A stretch of DNA of 44,854 nucleotides from an uncultured Paenibacillaceae bacterium (GCA_937957685.1 CALGAO010000040.1:1-44854); one strand, 5' to 3'. Shown: positions 1 through 8,725, numbered from the stretch's first letter. The notes: generated by a model not told the origin, from the letters alone. Program-made: numbers and translations.

Positions 1-31
1 GAAGCCTTTTTCCATGCTTTTCCGCATTCGT

Positions 32-1081
32 TCACCAATTATTCCTTTTTTCTGCCCACAAACATTTTACACTCACCGGAGCCGTTTCCTGTTCGGTTGC
101 ATCTGAACCGGATTCCAGTTGTTCCACATACTCATACAGAATGCGCACCAGAGACTCGCGGTCGGTCAGTTCCATGATCTGGTCCTTCACCCTGGCCGCA
201 CCCTTCAATCCCTTCAGATACCATGCCATATGCTTGCGCATATCCCTGACCGCCACGGCTTCGCCCTTCAGCGTGATCAACCGGTCGAGATGCAGGATCG
301 CGATCTCGATCTTCTCGCGCGGCGAAGGCTCCGGCGGCAAGATGCCCTTATCGAGGTATTCCACCGTCCTGTACAACATCCACGGATTGCCCAGCGCGGC
401 CCGACCGATCATCACGCCATCGCAGCCGGTCATGTCCAGCATGCGTCTGGCATCCTCCGGCGTGAATACGTCTCCGTTGCCGATGACCGGGATGTTAACC
501 GCCTCTTTCACCTCCTTAATGATGCCCCAATCCGCCTTGCCGGTATACATCTGCTCGCGCGTGCGGCCGTGTACGGCGACCGCCTGACCGCCCGCCCGTT
601 CGACCGCGCGCGCGTTGTCCACCGCATAGATATGCTCCGAATCCCAACCGATGCGCATCTTGACCGTCACCGGCTTGCTGACCGCATCGACCACCGCGGC
701 CACCATCTCATAGATCTTGTTCGGGTCCAGCAGCCACTTGGCGCCGGCGTCGCATTTGGTCACCTTGGGAACCGGACACCCCATATTGATGTCGATGATA
801 TCCGCATTCGTCTGTTTATCCACGATCTTGGCCGCCTCGACCAGCGATTCGCGATCACCGCCAAAGATCTGCAGGCTGAGCGGCTTCTCGCGCTCATCCA
901 CGTACAGCATCTCCATCGTTCGCTTGTTGCCATGCAGGATCGCCTTGTCGCTGACCATCTCCGCGCACACGAGCCCGGTGCCGAATTCCTTGGCGATGAG
1001 CCTGAACGCAGGGTTGCAGACACCGGCCATCGGCGCCAGCACGACCTGATTCTTCATCGTGATATCTCCGATCTTGAGCAT
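32..1081 (-). CDS. dusB: tRNA-dihydrouridine synthase, DusB type
   Basis: A 349-residue FMN-dependent enzyme that reduces uridine to dihydrouridine in the D-loop of tRNA. The N-terminal TIM barrel carries the family motif LAPMAG (about residues 15-20), and NMGCPVPK holds the likely catalytic cysteine Cys102. VHGRTREQ and IGNGDV follow, then a C-terminal helical domain. The start ATG has an AAGGAGG site a few bases upstream. It is the last gene of the folate run, about 120 bases after the HTH gene, matching B. subtilis, where the dus gene follows yazB. Family and role are secure. The exact tRNA position modified is inferred from the family only. Confidence 0.95.
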   Translation of the reverse strand: MLKIGDITMKNQVVLAPMAGVCNPAFRLIAKEFGTGLVCAEMVSDKAILHGNKRTMEMLYVDEREKPLSLQIFGGDRESLVEAAKIVDKQTNADIIDINMGCPVPKVTKCDAGAKWLLDPNKIYEMVAAVVDAVSKPVTVKMRIGWDSEHIYAVDNARAVERAGGQAVAVHGRTREQMYTGKADWGIIKEVKEAVNIPVIGNGDVFTPEDARRMLDMTGCDGVMIGRAALGNPWMLYRTVEYLDKGILPPEPSPREKIEIAILHLDRLITLKGEAVAVRDMRKHMAWYLKGLKGAARVKDQIMELTDRESLVRILYEYVEQLESGSDATEQETAPVSVKCLWAEKRNNW

Positions 1082-1204
1082 GTCTCATCCTCCTTCTTGC
1101 TCCGTATTATGCAGACTCCTGGCCTGCTTATGCACCCCTCACCGCAAGCTGTCTCGTCCTCCATATACAGCCTATGCGGTTTCACCTCTCTTCGATCTAT
1201 CCCA

Positions 1205-1444
1205 TCATCGCGTCATCCCTGACGACCGTCTGCTCTGCACATCTGCGCCTTGCAGCTCCTCCAGCGAGACGCCGAGCACGCCCGCGATCTTCGACAGCAC
1301 CTGTTCGTCCGGCTTGCGCGTGCCCCGTTCGATCGATCCGATCACAGCGATGGATATGGCGGTTCTTTCGGACAGTTCCATTTGGGTCATTCCCTTTAAT
1401 TTGCGGAATGCTCTGACTCGTCTTGAGATTGAACTTTTCTCCAT
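1205..1444 (-). CDS. small helix-turn-helix protein (YazB-like)
   Basis: A 79-residue protein that is almost wholly one Cro/CI-type HTH domain. GMTQMELSERTAIS (about residues 18-31) forms the recognition helices, and IGSIERGTRKPD with VLGVSLEEL completes the fold. The start ATG lies inside the end of folK (49-base overlap) with AAGGAG seven bases upstream, so it is probably translated from the folate transcript. B. subtilis has yazB at the same place. Its target is unknown. It has no sensor or enzymatic domain and could regulate the operon or act elsewhere. Confidence 0.85.
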   Translation of the reverse strand: MEKSSISRRVRAFRKLKGMTQMELSERTAISIAVIGSIERGTRKPDEQVLSKIAGVLGVSLEELQGADVQSRRSSGMTR

Positions 1445-1944
1445 AGATTGACTCCTTCCCGATCAGGCAGCGATTGCAATCTTTGCAGCAGCTTGTCATA
1501 ATCAGGATGCGTCCGTTCCAATACATCCAGGAGCGGGGTCAGCACAAATGCTCGTTCCAGCATCCTCGGGTGAGGGACGACCAGGTCGGGCTCCTCGATG
1601 CGCACCTCCAGGCTGTCCACCATCAGCAGATCCAGGTCGATCGTGCGCGGTCCCCAGTGGATCGTCCGCTGGCGTCCAAGCCGCTGTTCGATGAGCATCA
1701 TCTGACGGAAAAGATCCATCACCGGCACATCCACTGCCAGCGACGCTGCCATATTCAGAAAAGGTCCCTGTTCCGTATAACCGACTGGCGCAGTCTCGTA
1801 GATCGCGGAGACTCGCACATCCAGCACCCCGGAAGTCTGGCGGAGCTCCGCCAACGCCTTCCTCAGCCACCCTTCCCTGTCACCGATATTCGAACCAAGA
1901 CCCAGATAGATCTGCCTCACTCTCACGCGCTCCGTTCCACTCAT
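1396..1944 (-). CDS. folK: 2-amino-4-hydroxy-6-hydroxymethyldihydropteridine pyrophosphokinase
   Basis: HPPK, 182 residues, transfers pyrophosphate from ATP to 6-hydroxymethyl-7,8-dihydropterin in folate synthesis. Visible signatures are YLGLGSNIGDRE near the N-terminus, YETAPVGYTEQGPFLN in the middle, and the metal- and substrate-binding stretch WGPRTIDLDLLMV followed by VPHPRMLERAFVL. The ATG overlaps the folB stop as ATGA, which indicates translational coupling. The 3' end overlaps the following HTH gene by 49 bases. Its product feeds FolP, encoded two genes upstream. Confidence 0.96.
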   Translation of the reverse strand: MSGTERVRVRQIYLGLGSNIGDREGWLRKALAELRQTSGVLDVRVSAIYETAPVGYTEQGPFLNMAASLAVDVPVMDLFRQMMLIEQRLGRQRTIHWGPRTIDLDLLMVDSLEVRIEEPDLVVPHPRMLERAFVLTPLLDVLERTHPDYDKLLQRLQSLPDREGVNLWRKVQSQDESEHSAN

Positions 1945-2309
1945 GGTTGTGCTCTCCTGCGGTTGATCTCCACAGACACGCCCTCATAATCGCCGGCAAA
2001 TGGCGGATGCGGCTTCGTTACGCGCACCGTTACGGCCTGCACCGAAGCGTAGTTCGCGAGCAATTCGGAAGCGATCCGCTCCGCCAACGCCTCGATCAGC
2101 TGGAACGGCTCCCCCTCGACGATGCGTCTCACCACATCGAACGCTTCGGCATAATTCACCGTAAGCGTCAGGTCGTCCTGCCTTCCGGCTGGCGTCAGAT
2201 CCAGATGCAGCTCGGCGTCCACGATGAACCGTTGCCCGAGCTTGCGCTCCTCGGCATACACGCCATGGTAGCCATAAAATGTCATGCGATGCAAAGCGAT
2301 TTTGTCCAT
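1941..2309 (-). CDS. folB: dihydroneopterin aldolase
   Basis: A 122-residue FolB-family protein that cleaves 7,8-dihydroneopterin to 6-hydroxymethyldihydropterin and glycolaldehyde. It shows FYGYHGVYAEERKLGQRF near the N-terminus, VNYAEAFDVV in the middle and the conserved lysine region VRVTKPHPPFAGDYEGVSVEI at the C-terminus. I place the start at the ATG of MDKIALHRM because AAGGAG lies six bases before it; the frame continues upstream but lacks such a site. The stop overlaps the folK start by four bases. It lies between folP and folK as in B. subtilis. Confidence 0.95.
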   Translation of the reverse strand: MDKIALHRMTFYGYHGVYAEERKLGQRFIVDAELHLDLTPAGRQDDLTLTVNYAEAFDVVRRIVEGEPFQLIEALAERIASELLANYASVQAVTVRVTKPHPPFAGDYEGVSVEINRRRAQP

Positions 2310-2369
2310 GTCCGTCTCCTTCGCCGCTGCAAGCGGCATCGATCTCATGCCCGGTCTGACGCATCTGCT

Positions 2370-3224
2370 CTAGTAGGGATTGTTGCCGTTGCTGCCGTAG
2401 ACGATCGCGTCGCTCATAAGCACCGTTCTCCGGATCGGTGCCACATCATGCACGCGAACGATGCGGCAGCCCTTGGCGATGCCGATGGCAACGGTGGCGG
2501 CTGTTCCTTCGACCAGCTGGTCGATCGGCAACCCCAGCGTATGCCGGATGACCCGCTTCCTGGATGTAGCCAGCAGCACCGGGTAGCCCAGGGCGACGAT
2601 CTCCTCCAGACGATTCATGACGAGCAGATTCTGCTCATGCGACTTGGCGAAGCCGACCCCGGGATCCAGCACGATCTGATCGTCCCGCACTCCCGCCTGC
2701 TTCGCGATGGCGATGCTCTGCTTCAGATCATGGATCACATCGGTCATAAAATCCTCGTAAACAGCCTGTTCGCGATTATGCATGACGATGACGGGACATC
2801 CCAGCTCGGCCGCATATGCCGCCATCTTCGGATCGCGCTTCAGCCCCCAGATGTCATTCATCCAGTCGGCGCCGGCCAGGATCGCTTCCCGGGCCACTTC
2901 GGCCTTGTAAGTGTCCACCGAGATCGCCACTCGCTCGCCCGCCGCTTCTCGCACCGCACGAATAACCGGCAGGATCCTGCGCATCTCCTCCTCCGCCGAC
3001 ACCGGCACATGGCCCGGCCGGGTCGATTCGCCGCCAATATCGATGATATCCGCGCCTTCCTCGATCATCTCCAGCGCGCGACGGACCGCGGCATCCACGC
3101 TCACATACAAGCCGCCGTCGGAGAAGGAATCGGGCGTGACGTTCAGGATGCCCATGATGAACGTACGTCGCTCCTGCAGCATATCCAGGCCCTTCAGCAT
3201 TCTCGATAGGCTGCTGCTACTCAT
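2370..3224 (-). CDS. folP: dihydropteroate synthase
   Basis: A 284-residue TIM-barrel enzyme that condenses hydroxymethyldihydropterin pyrophosphate with p-aminobenzoate; it is the sulfonamide target. GILNVTPDSFSDGG (about residues 25-38) and DIGGESTRPG are the two classical loop signatures. NDIWG, DPGVGFAKS and ATSRKR mark later strands and the pterin/phosphate sites. AGGAGG lies 11 bases before the ATG, in the short gap after pabC. Length matches B. subtilis Sul (about 285 residues). It joins the PABA branch (pabABC upstream) to the pterin branch (folB, folK downstream). Confidence 0.97.
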   Translation of the reverse strand: MSSSSLSRMLKGLDMLQERRTFIMGILNVTPDSFSDGGLYVSVDAAVRRALEMIEEGADIIDIGGESTRPGHVPVSAEEEMRRILPVIRAVREAAGERVAISVDTYKAEVAREAILAGADWMNDIWGLKRDPKMAAYAAELGCPVIVMHNREQAVYEDFMTDVIHDLKQSIAIAKQAGVRDDQIVLDPGVGFAKSHEQNLLVMNRLEEIVALGYPVLLATSRKRVIRHTLGLPIDQLVEGTAATVAIGIAKGCRIVRVHDVAPIRRTVLMSDAIVYGSNGNNPY

Positions 3225-3240
3225 TAGACGTATAACCTCC

Positions 3241-4119
3241 TCAGTTTGTTAAGGCCTTCACCTGTTCTTTGTACAGCTGCATCAACCGCCGCGTAACCGG
3301 TCCCGGAGCACCTGCCGGAAGCTCGCGCTCGCTGCCATCCGCGTGATAGATCCTGGACACCGGCACGATCTCCTGGACGGAGTTGGTCAGGAACATCTCG
3401 TCCGCCTCATCGAGATCCGCGAACCGATACGCCCCCTCCTCCGTCGTCAGTCCATCCTGGCCTGCCAGCCTTAGCACCAGACCTCTCGTGATCCCGGGCA
3501 GCGCTCCGGTATCCAGGGACGGCGTGCACAGGATGCCATCCCTCATAAAAAACACATTGCTGACGATCCCTTCCGTCAGCAGCTGTCGTTCATTCACTTG
3601 TAATCCTTCCGCCTCACCGGCCCACGGATAACGGACCAGCTCCCGCTTCGCCAGCCAGCCGTTCATATAATGAAACGATTTGAGCCGCCGTCCGGTTTCA
3701 GGCGCGGGACGCAGCGTGTTGAGCAGCTGGACGGGGCGTCCTTGCCGATACCACCGCTCTGTCAACATCAGCGGTTTCACGTAGATCACGACGGTAGGGG
3801 GAGCCGTCAGCTCGCCGACGAGTCCAACCTCGTGGCTGCCCGCCGACACGGAATAGCGGATCGATGCGTCCTCCAGTCCGTTGGCCGCGAGCAGGACCGC
3901 GATCTGTTCCCTGACCTCATCAGGGTCAGCGGAGTAGGGAATGCCAAGGATCGCGCATCCTTCATTCAGGCGGGCGAGATGCTGCTCAAGAAGGAAGGGC
4001 CGCCCACGATAGGTGCGAAAGGTCTCGAACAGGCCCAACCCGTACAGGTACCCGTAATCATAGGCGGATACGACAGCCTCGCCGGCTTCCACGAGCTGTC
4101 CGTTCACCATGATCTTCAT
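3241..4119 (-). CDS. pabC: 4-amino-4-deoxychorismate lyase (class IV aminotransferase fold)
   Basis: A 292-residue PLP enzyme of fold type IV that releases pyruvate from aminodeoxychorismate to give PABA. Visible features are the N-terminal SAYDYGYLYGLGLFETFRTY block, SFHYMNG with the likely PLP lysine just before it (RLKSFHYMN), and EGIVSNVFF and LPGITRGLVL in the C-terminal half. It starts two bases after the pabA stop with only a weak ribosome site, so coupling is likely. Branched-chain aminotransferases share the fold, but the context between pabA and folP makes the PABA role the better call. Confidence 0.92.
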   Translation of the reverse strand: MKIMVNGQLVEAGEAVVSAYDYGYLYGLGLFETFRTYRGRPFLLEQHLARLNEGCAILGIPYSADPDEVREQIAVLLAANGLEDASIRYSVSAGSHEVGLVGELTAPPTVVIYVKPLMLTERWYRQGRPVQLLNTLRPAPETGRRLKSFHYMNGWLAKRELVRYPWAGEAEGLQVNERQLLTEGIVSNVFFMRDGILCTPSLDTGALPGITRGLVLRLAGQDGLTTEEGAYRFADLDEADEMFLTNSVQEIVPVSRIYHADGSERELPAGAPGPVTRRLMQLYKEQVKALTN

Positions 4120-4121
4120 GT

Positions 4122-4703
4122 TCAGCCTGCCGTTGGCGCGGAGATGCCGAGGAAGTTCCGCAGCATCTGATGGCCGTGATCCGTAATGATCGATTCCGGA
4201 TGAAACTGCACGCCCTCGATCGGGTACTGTTTATGGCGGAGGCCCATAATCTCTCCCTTGTTCGTCTCCGCCGTGATCTCGAAGCAATCCGGCAGCGTCT
4301 CGCGGCGGACGATCAGCGAATGGTAGCGAGTCGCCGTGAACGGATTCGGCAGCCCTGCGAACAATCCGCGCCCGTCATGATAGATCTCCGACGTCTTGCC
4401 GTGCATGAGCGTCTCGGCACGCACCACTTCCCCGCCAAACGCCTGTCCGATCGCCTGATGGCCGAGACACACGCCGAGGATCGGGATCTTGCCCTTGAAG
4501 TGGTCGATCAGCGCCAGGCTGATGCCCGCTTCGTTAGGCGTGCACGGCCCGGGCGAGATCAGGATATGATCGGGTCGGAGCGCCTCGATCCCTGCCAGAT
4601 CGATCTCGTCATTGCGCTTGACGATGATCTCCTGCCCCAGCTCACCAAGGTACTGGACCAGGTTATACGTAAACGAATCATAGTTGTCGATCACCAATAT
4701 CAT
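4122..4703 (-). CDS. pabA: aminodeoxychorismate/anthranilate synthase glutaminase subunit
   Basis: A 193-residue class I glutamine amidotransferase that supplies ammonia to PabB. ILGVCLGHQAIG contains the nucleophile Cys79, and VQFHPES near the C-terminus carries the His and Glu of the triad. ISPGPCTP and the start MILVIDNYDSF are typical of TrpG/PabA. The ATG overlaps the pabB TGA by four bases. In B. subtilis this subunit is shared between the PABA and tryptophan pathways. That may hold here too, because this window shows no separate trpG, but this is inference. Confidence 0.95.
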   Translation of the reverse strand: MILVIDNYDSFTYNLVQYLGELGQEIIVKRNDEIDLAGIEALRPDHILISPGPCTPNEAGISLALIDHFKGKIPILGVCLGHQAIGQAFGGEVVRAETLMHGKTSEIYHDGRGLFAGLPNPFTATRYHSLIVRRETLPDCFEITAETNKGEIMGLRHKQYPIEGVQFHPESIITDHGHQMLRNFLGISAPTAG

Positions 4704-6346
4704 GATTGGCACTCCCCTTCTGTATGTGGAACGGCAGCCTCGCCCAACATCTCCTGCTCGGCATACTGGACAGCCTTCCACAGCGCCTTCGCCTTGTTGA
4801 GCGACTCTTTGTACTCCCGTTCAGGAATGGAGTCGATGACGATGCCCGCACCTGCCTGCACATAGGCTGTGCCTCCTGTCTTAAGCAGCGTGCGTATGAT
4901 TATATTTAATTCCATATTCCCATTATAGTCAATCCACCCGAATGATCCTGTATAGATGCCGCGGCGGACCGGCTCCAGTTCCTCGATGATCTCCATCGTC
5001 CGAATCTTCGGCGCCCCTGTGATCGTCCCGCCGGGGAACACGGCGGCCAGCGCATCGAACGCATCCAGCCCTTGCCGCAGCATCCCCGTCACCTCGGAGA
5101 CGAGATGCATCACATGGGAATATCGCTCGATGACCATCAATTGATCCACCCTGACCGTGCCATACTCCGCCGTCCTGCCGATATCATTGCGCTCCAGGTC
5201 GACGAGCATGACGTGCTCCGCCCGCTCCTTGGCGCTCGTGCGCAGCTCCTCCTCGAACTTCCTGTCCTCCTCGGGCGTATGCCCGCGCCTTCTCGTGCCG
5301 GCGATCGGACGAGTCCGCAGCTTCCTGCCTTCCTTCCTGATCAGCAGCTCGGGCGAAGCAGACACCAGCTGATAGTCCCCGCATCTGAGCAATCCCATGT
5401 ACGGGGAAGGATTGAGCAGTCGCAGCCATTCATACAGCACCTCACAGGAAGGCTTCACCTTTCGCGCCTGACGAACCGACAGATTCACCTGGAACACATC
5501 GCCTGCCCGGATATATTCCTGGATGCGCTCCACGGCCGCTGTGAATTGCTCTCTCGTCATGCTGACCTGAAGGTCCTGCACCCGCTCCAGATCGATGCGC
5601 AGGCCATCCCAACCGGACCATCGGCGGTAGGCTTCTGCCCGCGTCCGTCCGGCATCCATGCCTCGCTCCGCACACGCTGCCCACCACGACAGCATCTGAC
5701 GAGTCTTGCCCTCAGCTTGACGGTATATGTCGAGCAGCGCGGCTTCATCATTCGCTATTTCCCGGGAAATGGAAGTGTGCACACATGCCGACAGCTTCCG
5801 ACGCCTGTGGTTATAGACCCAGATCTGGTCGAACATCATGAACGCATAATCGGGGATATCCAGGTCAGCAGCAGCCAGCTCGGGCAGCCTCTCGAGCGAA
5901 CGGACGACGTCGTATCCGATATAGCCGATGCAGCCGCCACTGAAAAATGTCGATTCGCTCTCCAGAGGGGAGCGGTAATCCGCCATCCAGCGTCGCAAGA
6001 TGTCCATAGGTTTCCCCGTCAGCTTGCGAGCGATTTCGTACTGACTCGCGCCCAGCGACGCGATGTCGAACTCGGCTCGACCGCTGCCGGATGCGGGCGA
6101 CTCGAGACGCACCCGTTCGACAGCTTCTTCTCCGCGGCCGGTGATGATCGAGAAGGGATGAAGGCCCAGGTAGGTATAGTCGCCCGTCCTGCCGCTCTCC
6201 AGCACGCAGGAATAAGGGGCCGCGCACTCCCAGAACGGCTCCCAGGAAGCGGGCAGCCCTTCCTCCCATTCGATCTCGCATACATACGGCAGCATCGTAT
6301 ACGATGACCGCCAGTTCAACCAGTTAGCCCAATCGGTTCGCCTCAA
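4700..6346 (-). CDS. pabB: aminodeoxychorismate synthase component I
   Basis: A chorismate-utilising enzyme of about 548 residues that makes aminodeoxychorismate with PabA. The N-terminal half is the TrpE/PabB regulatory-type domain. The C-terminal MST domain shows GDVFQVNLS, SASPELL, ERAEHVMLVDLERNDIGR and PGGTITGAPKIRTMEII. The frame stays open upstream, but a sigma-A promoter lies inside that extension. GGAGG ten bases before a TTG (MRRTDWANW) sets the start at 6346. PIAGT (Ala349) stands where the E. coli ADC synthase has PIKGT, so an anthranilate synthase activity cannot be excluded from sequence. The pabC/folP context favours PabB. Confidence 0.88.
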   Translation of the reverse strand: MRRTDWANWLNWRSSYTMLPYVCEIEWEEGLPASWEPFWECAAPYSCVLESGRTGDYTYLGLHPFSIITGRGEEAVERVRLESPASGSGRAEFDIASLGASQYEIARKLTGKPMDILRRWMADYRSPLESESTFFSGGCIGYIGYDVVRSLERLPELAAADLDIPDYAFMMFDQIWVYNHRRRKLSACVHTSISREIANDEAALLDIYRQAEGKTRQMLSWWAACAERGMDAGRTRAEAYRRWSGWDGLRIDLERVQDLQVSMTREQFTAAVERIQEYIRAGDVFQVNLSVRQARKVKPSCEVLYEWLRLLNPSPYMGLLRCGDYQLVSASPELLIRKEGRKLRTRPIAGTRRRGHTPEEDRKFEEELRTSAKERAEHVMLVDLERNDIGRTAEYGTVRVDQLMVIERYSHVMHLVSEVTGMLRQGLDAFDALAAVFPGGTITGAPKIRTMEIIEELEPVRRGIYTGSFGWIDYNGNMELNIIIRTLLKTGGTAYVQAGAGIVIDSIPEREYKESLNKAKALWKAVQYAEQEMLGEAAVPHTEGECQS

Positions 6347-6385
6347 TCGGACCTTACCTCCAACAGCATGGTTTCGGATACAGCC

Positions 6386-6414
6386 AGTATAATGGAAAGG
6401 GATGCCATGGACAA
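6386..6414 (-). promoter_or_regulatory. sigma-A promoter of the folate operon
   Basis: TTGTCC, a 17-base spacer and TATACT read on the minus strand, about 40 bases before the TTG start of pabB. It lies between the cysK terminator and pabB... more exactly upstream of pabB in the divergence-free gap after cysK's neighbours, and it would start the pabB-to-dusB transcript. Matches are 4/6 and 5/6 to consensus. Its position also shows that the upstream in-frame extension of pabB is untranslated. Confidence 0.65.
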
Positions 6415-6479
6415 CGGGGACGCTCAACGTCAACGTTCCGTCGGCAAGGCCATCCCGCTTGACAAGAGACGTGAACGAG

Positions 6480-6513
6480 CGAAAAGGCCGCCCGTTGTAT
6501 CAACGGACGGCCT
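6480..6513 (-). terminator. rho-independent terminator after cysK
   Basis: Arms of 13 bases (one mismatch) around a three-base loop, built on AGGCCG...CGGCCT, followed by TTTT on the minus strand. It lies about 33 bases after the cysK stop and separates cysK from the folate operon promoter just downstream. Confidence 0.8.
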
Positions 6514-6545
6514 GACAGGATCCGATCCCTCTACGTGCCCATCAA

Positions 6546-7481
6546 TCAGTCGAATTGGTACAGAGGCGTGCTCAGATAACGTTCGCCGTTGGAAGGCAGG
6601 ACCGCCACGACGCGCTTGCCCTTGCCGAGCTCCTTGGCTACCTTCAGAGCAGCGAAGATGGCTGCGCCGGAGGAGATGCCGCCGAGGATGCCTTCCTCGC
6701 GAGCCACGCGGCGGGACGTTTCGAATGCTTGCTCGTTCTCAACGGTGATGACAGCATCGTAGATACTGGTATCCAGAATATCCGGGATGAAACCTGCGCC
6801 GATACCCTGAATCTTGTGCGGTCCAGGTTGACCGCCCGACAGCACCGGGGAAGCGGCAGGTTCTACCGCGTAGATCTTGATATGCGGGAAATGCTCGCGC
6901 AGAACGGAGCCAGCGCCGGTGATCGTACCGCCAGTTCCGATGCCGGCAACAAATGCGTCCAGCTTGCCGTCATGGGATTTGATCGCTTCGACGATCTCAG
7001 GCCCGGTCGTCTCGCGGTGAATCTTCACGTTGGCCTTGTTCTTGAACTGCTGCGGCATGAAGTAGGAAGGGTTCTCGGCCACGAGCTCTTCCGCCTTGCG
7101 GATCGCGCCCTTCATGCCTTCCGCGCCCGGCGTCAGAACCAGCTCTGCGCCGTAAGCGCGCAGCAGGTTGCGGCGCTCCAGGCTCATCGTCTCAGGCATG
7201 ACGAGGATCGCCTTGTAGCCCTTGGCTGCTGCAACCATCGCCAGACCGATGCCCGTGTTGCCGCTGGTCGGCTCGATGATCGTGTCGCCCGGTTTCAGTC
7301 TGCCTTCCTGCTCGGCCGCTTCCACCATCGCGATCGCGATCCGGTCCTTGACGCTGGAACCCGGGTTCTGGTACTCCAGCTTGACGTAGATCTCCGCGCT
7401 GTCTTCCGGAACGACACGGTTCAGACGAACAAGCGGCGTGTCTCCGATCAGTTGCGTAACATTTTGCACTAATTTAGCCAT
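6546..7481 (-). CDS. cysK: cysteine synthase A (O-acetylserine sulfhydrylase)
   Basis: A 311-residue PLP enzyme that makes L-cysteine from O-acetylserine and sulfide. YQNPGSSVKDRIA contains the PLP lysine Lys45, PTSGNTGIGLAM is the substrate loop, GTGGTITGAG binds the PLP phosphate, and GISSGAA follows near the C-terminus. AGGAGG lies seven bases before the ATG. The gene stands alone between its own promoter and terminator. In B. subtilis a PpiC-type gene (yacD) sits between hslO and cysK; none is present here. Confidence 0.97.
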   Translation of the reverse strand: MAKLVQNVTQLIGDTPLVRLNRVVPEDSAEIYVKLEYQNPGSSVKDRIAIAMVEAAEQEGRLKPGDTIIEPTSGNTGIGLAMVAAAKGYKAILVMPETMSLERRNLLRAYGAELVLTPGAEGMKGAIRKAEELVAENPSYFMPQQFKNKANVKIHRETTGPEIVEAIKSHDGKLDAFVAGIGTGGTITGAGSVLREHFPHIKIYAVEPAASPVLSGGQPGPHKIQGIGAGFIPDILDTSIYDAVITVENEQAFETSRRVAREEGILGGISSGAAIFAALKVAKELGKGKRVVAVLPSNGERYLSTPLYQFD

Positions 7482-7566
7482 GCATGAACCTCCTATTTCT
7501 TGGTTTCTGCCATTCGGTGTTCGAGCATTTTATTCCTAGTAATCAAGTCGGCATTATCGTAATTTA

Positions 7567-7595
7567 ATCTTATCAGCGCCCGACTTGGTTGTCAA
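7567..7595 (-). promoter_or_regulatory. cysK: sigma-A promoter of cysK
   Basis: A perfect TTGACA, a 17-base spacer and TAAGAT, in the gap between hslO and cysK, with the start site expected near 7560. The leader of about 80 bases is AT-rich and contains TAATGCC and TAGGAAT. That is where a CymR-type cysteine operator would be sought, but the spacing does not fit the CymR consensus I remember. Confidence 0.8.
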
Positions 7596-7601
7596 TGGCA
7601 T

Positions 7602-8474
7602 TTACGAAATTTTCTGAAGGATGCTGCGCAGCCGATCATGATCGAAATGATAGGCTTCGTTGCAGAAGTGGCAGACGACCTCCACCGCCTCGTCTTCGCT
7701 CAGCAGCTGTTCGATCTCCGCCTTGCCCATGCTGATCAGCGTTCCCTCCACCCGCTCTTCCGAGCACTGGCAACGGAACACCGCATCCATCGTCTCCAGT
7801 ATCTCCACATCGTCGACCACCTGGGCCACGATCTGCTCGATCGACAGGCCGTTGTCCAGCAGCTCGGTCACCGGCCTCAAGCCCGCCAGCTTCGTCTCGA
7901 TCTCCGTGATCTCCTCATCGGTCATGCCTGGCATGATCTGGATGATGAAGCCCCCCGCAGCGCGCGCCGTGCCGTCCGGATTCACCAGCACGCCTACGGC
8001 AACAGCCGATGGCGTCTGCTCGGACTTGGCGAAATAATAGGTGAAGTCCTCCCCCAGCTCGCCGGAGATGATCGGCACGCTGCCGCGGTACGGCTCCTTC
8101 AGCCCCAGATCCTTGATGACATAGATCGTGCCTTCCCTGCCGACCGCACCCGCGACATCCAGCTTGCCCGCCTCGTTGAGCGGGAGATCCACATGCGGGT
8201 TGTCCACATAGCCTCTGACCTCGCCGCTTGCGTTGGCATCCACCACGATCTGCCCGATCGGACCGTCGCCCTTGATCTGTATCGTCAACTTCTCATCGCC
8301 CTTCAGCATCGCACCCATCATCAGGCCTGCGGACACCGCCCTGCCGAGCGCGGCCGTCGCCGTTGGCCACGTATCGTGTCGGCGCTGCAGCTCGGCGACG
8401 ATGCCGGTGGACTGCACGCCGAAGAGGCGCACCTTGCCGCCCGAGGCGATGCCGCGTATCAGATAATCCCGCAT
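7602..8474 (-). CDS. hslO: redox-regulated chaperone Hsp33
   Basis: A 290-residue holdase chaperone activated by oxidation. The N-terminal substrate-binding domain begins MRDYLIRGIASGGKVR. The C-terminal zinc switch has the CxC (RCQCSEE) and CxxC (VCHFCNE) pairs needed to bind and release zinc. GAGGAGGAAG precedes the ATG. It follows coaX as in B. subtilis, but with a 251-base spacer holding direct repeats. Family assignment is secure. Redox control is inferred from the four conserved cysteines. Confidence 0.96.
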   Translation of the reverse strand: MRDYLIRGIASGGKVRLFGVQSTGIVAELQRRHDTWPTATAALGRAVSAGLMMGAMLKGDEKLTIQIKGDGPIGQIVVDANASGEVRGYVDNPHVDLPLNEAGKLDVAGAVGREGTIYVIKDLGLKEPYRGSVPIISGELGEDFTYYFAKSEQTPSAVAVGVLVNPDGTARAAGGFIIQIMPGMTDEEITEIETKLAGLRPVTELLDNGLSIEQIVAQVVDDVEILETMDAVFRCQCSEERVEGTLISMGKAEIEQLLSEDEAVEVVCHFCNEAYHFDHDRLRSILQKIS

Positions 8475-8513
8475 GATACTTCCTCCTCGTCATCCTCTGG
8501 CCGCTATATGTTG

Positions 8514-8672
8514 CGCCAGTCGCTTCATTCTCCTGTTGGATCGCATGTCGTGCTCGTTCCCTCCCGGCTGTCCGATATGGCGCCAGTCGTTCTCGCGACA
8601 TGCTGCTGTCACAAACGCACCAGCCGTTCGCCATGCTTCCCCTGCTGCCGCCATACAGCCCGCCAGTCGTTC
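8514..8672. repeat. three dispersed direct repeats between coaX and hslO
   Basis: CGCCAGTCG(C)TTC occurs at 8514-8526, 8581-8592 and 8661-8672 (plus-strand reading). Copies one and three stay similar outward through TTCAT-CTCCT, and each copy has an ATAT/ATAC tract a few bases before it. A weaker CCAGCCGTTC lies between copies two and three. A minus-strand frame of 74 codons (8490-8714, TTG start, no good ribosome site) spans the region, and in it the repeats would encode RLAG-, DWRH- and RLAQ-like segments. I do not call it a gene. Function is unknown. Confidence 0.6.
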
Positions 8673-8725
8673 ATACTCCTTGCCGCTGATGTCTCTCTCG
8701 CCGTCGTTCGCCAACCCTCAGACTG

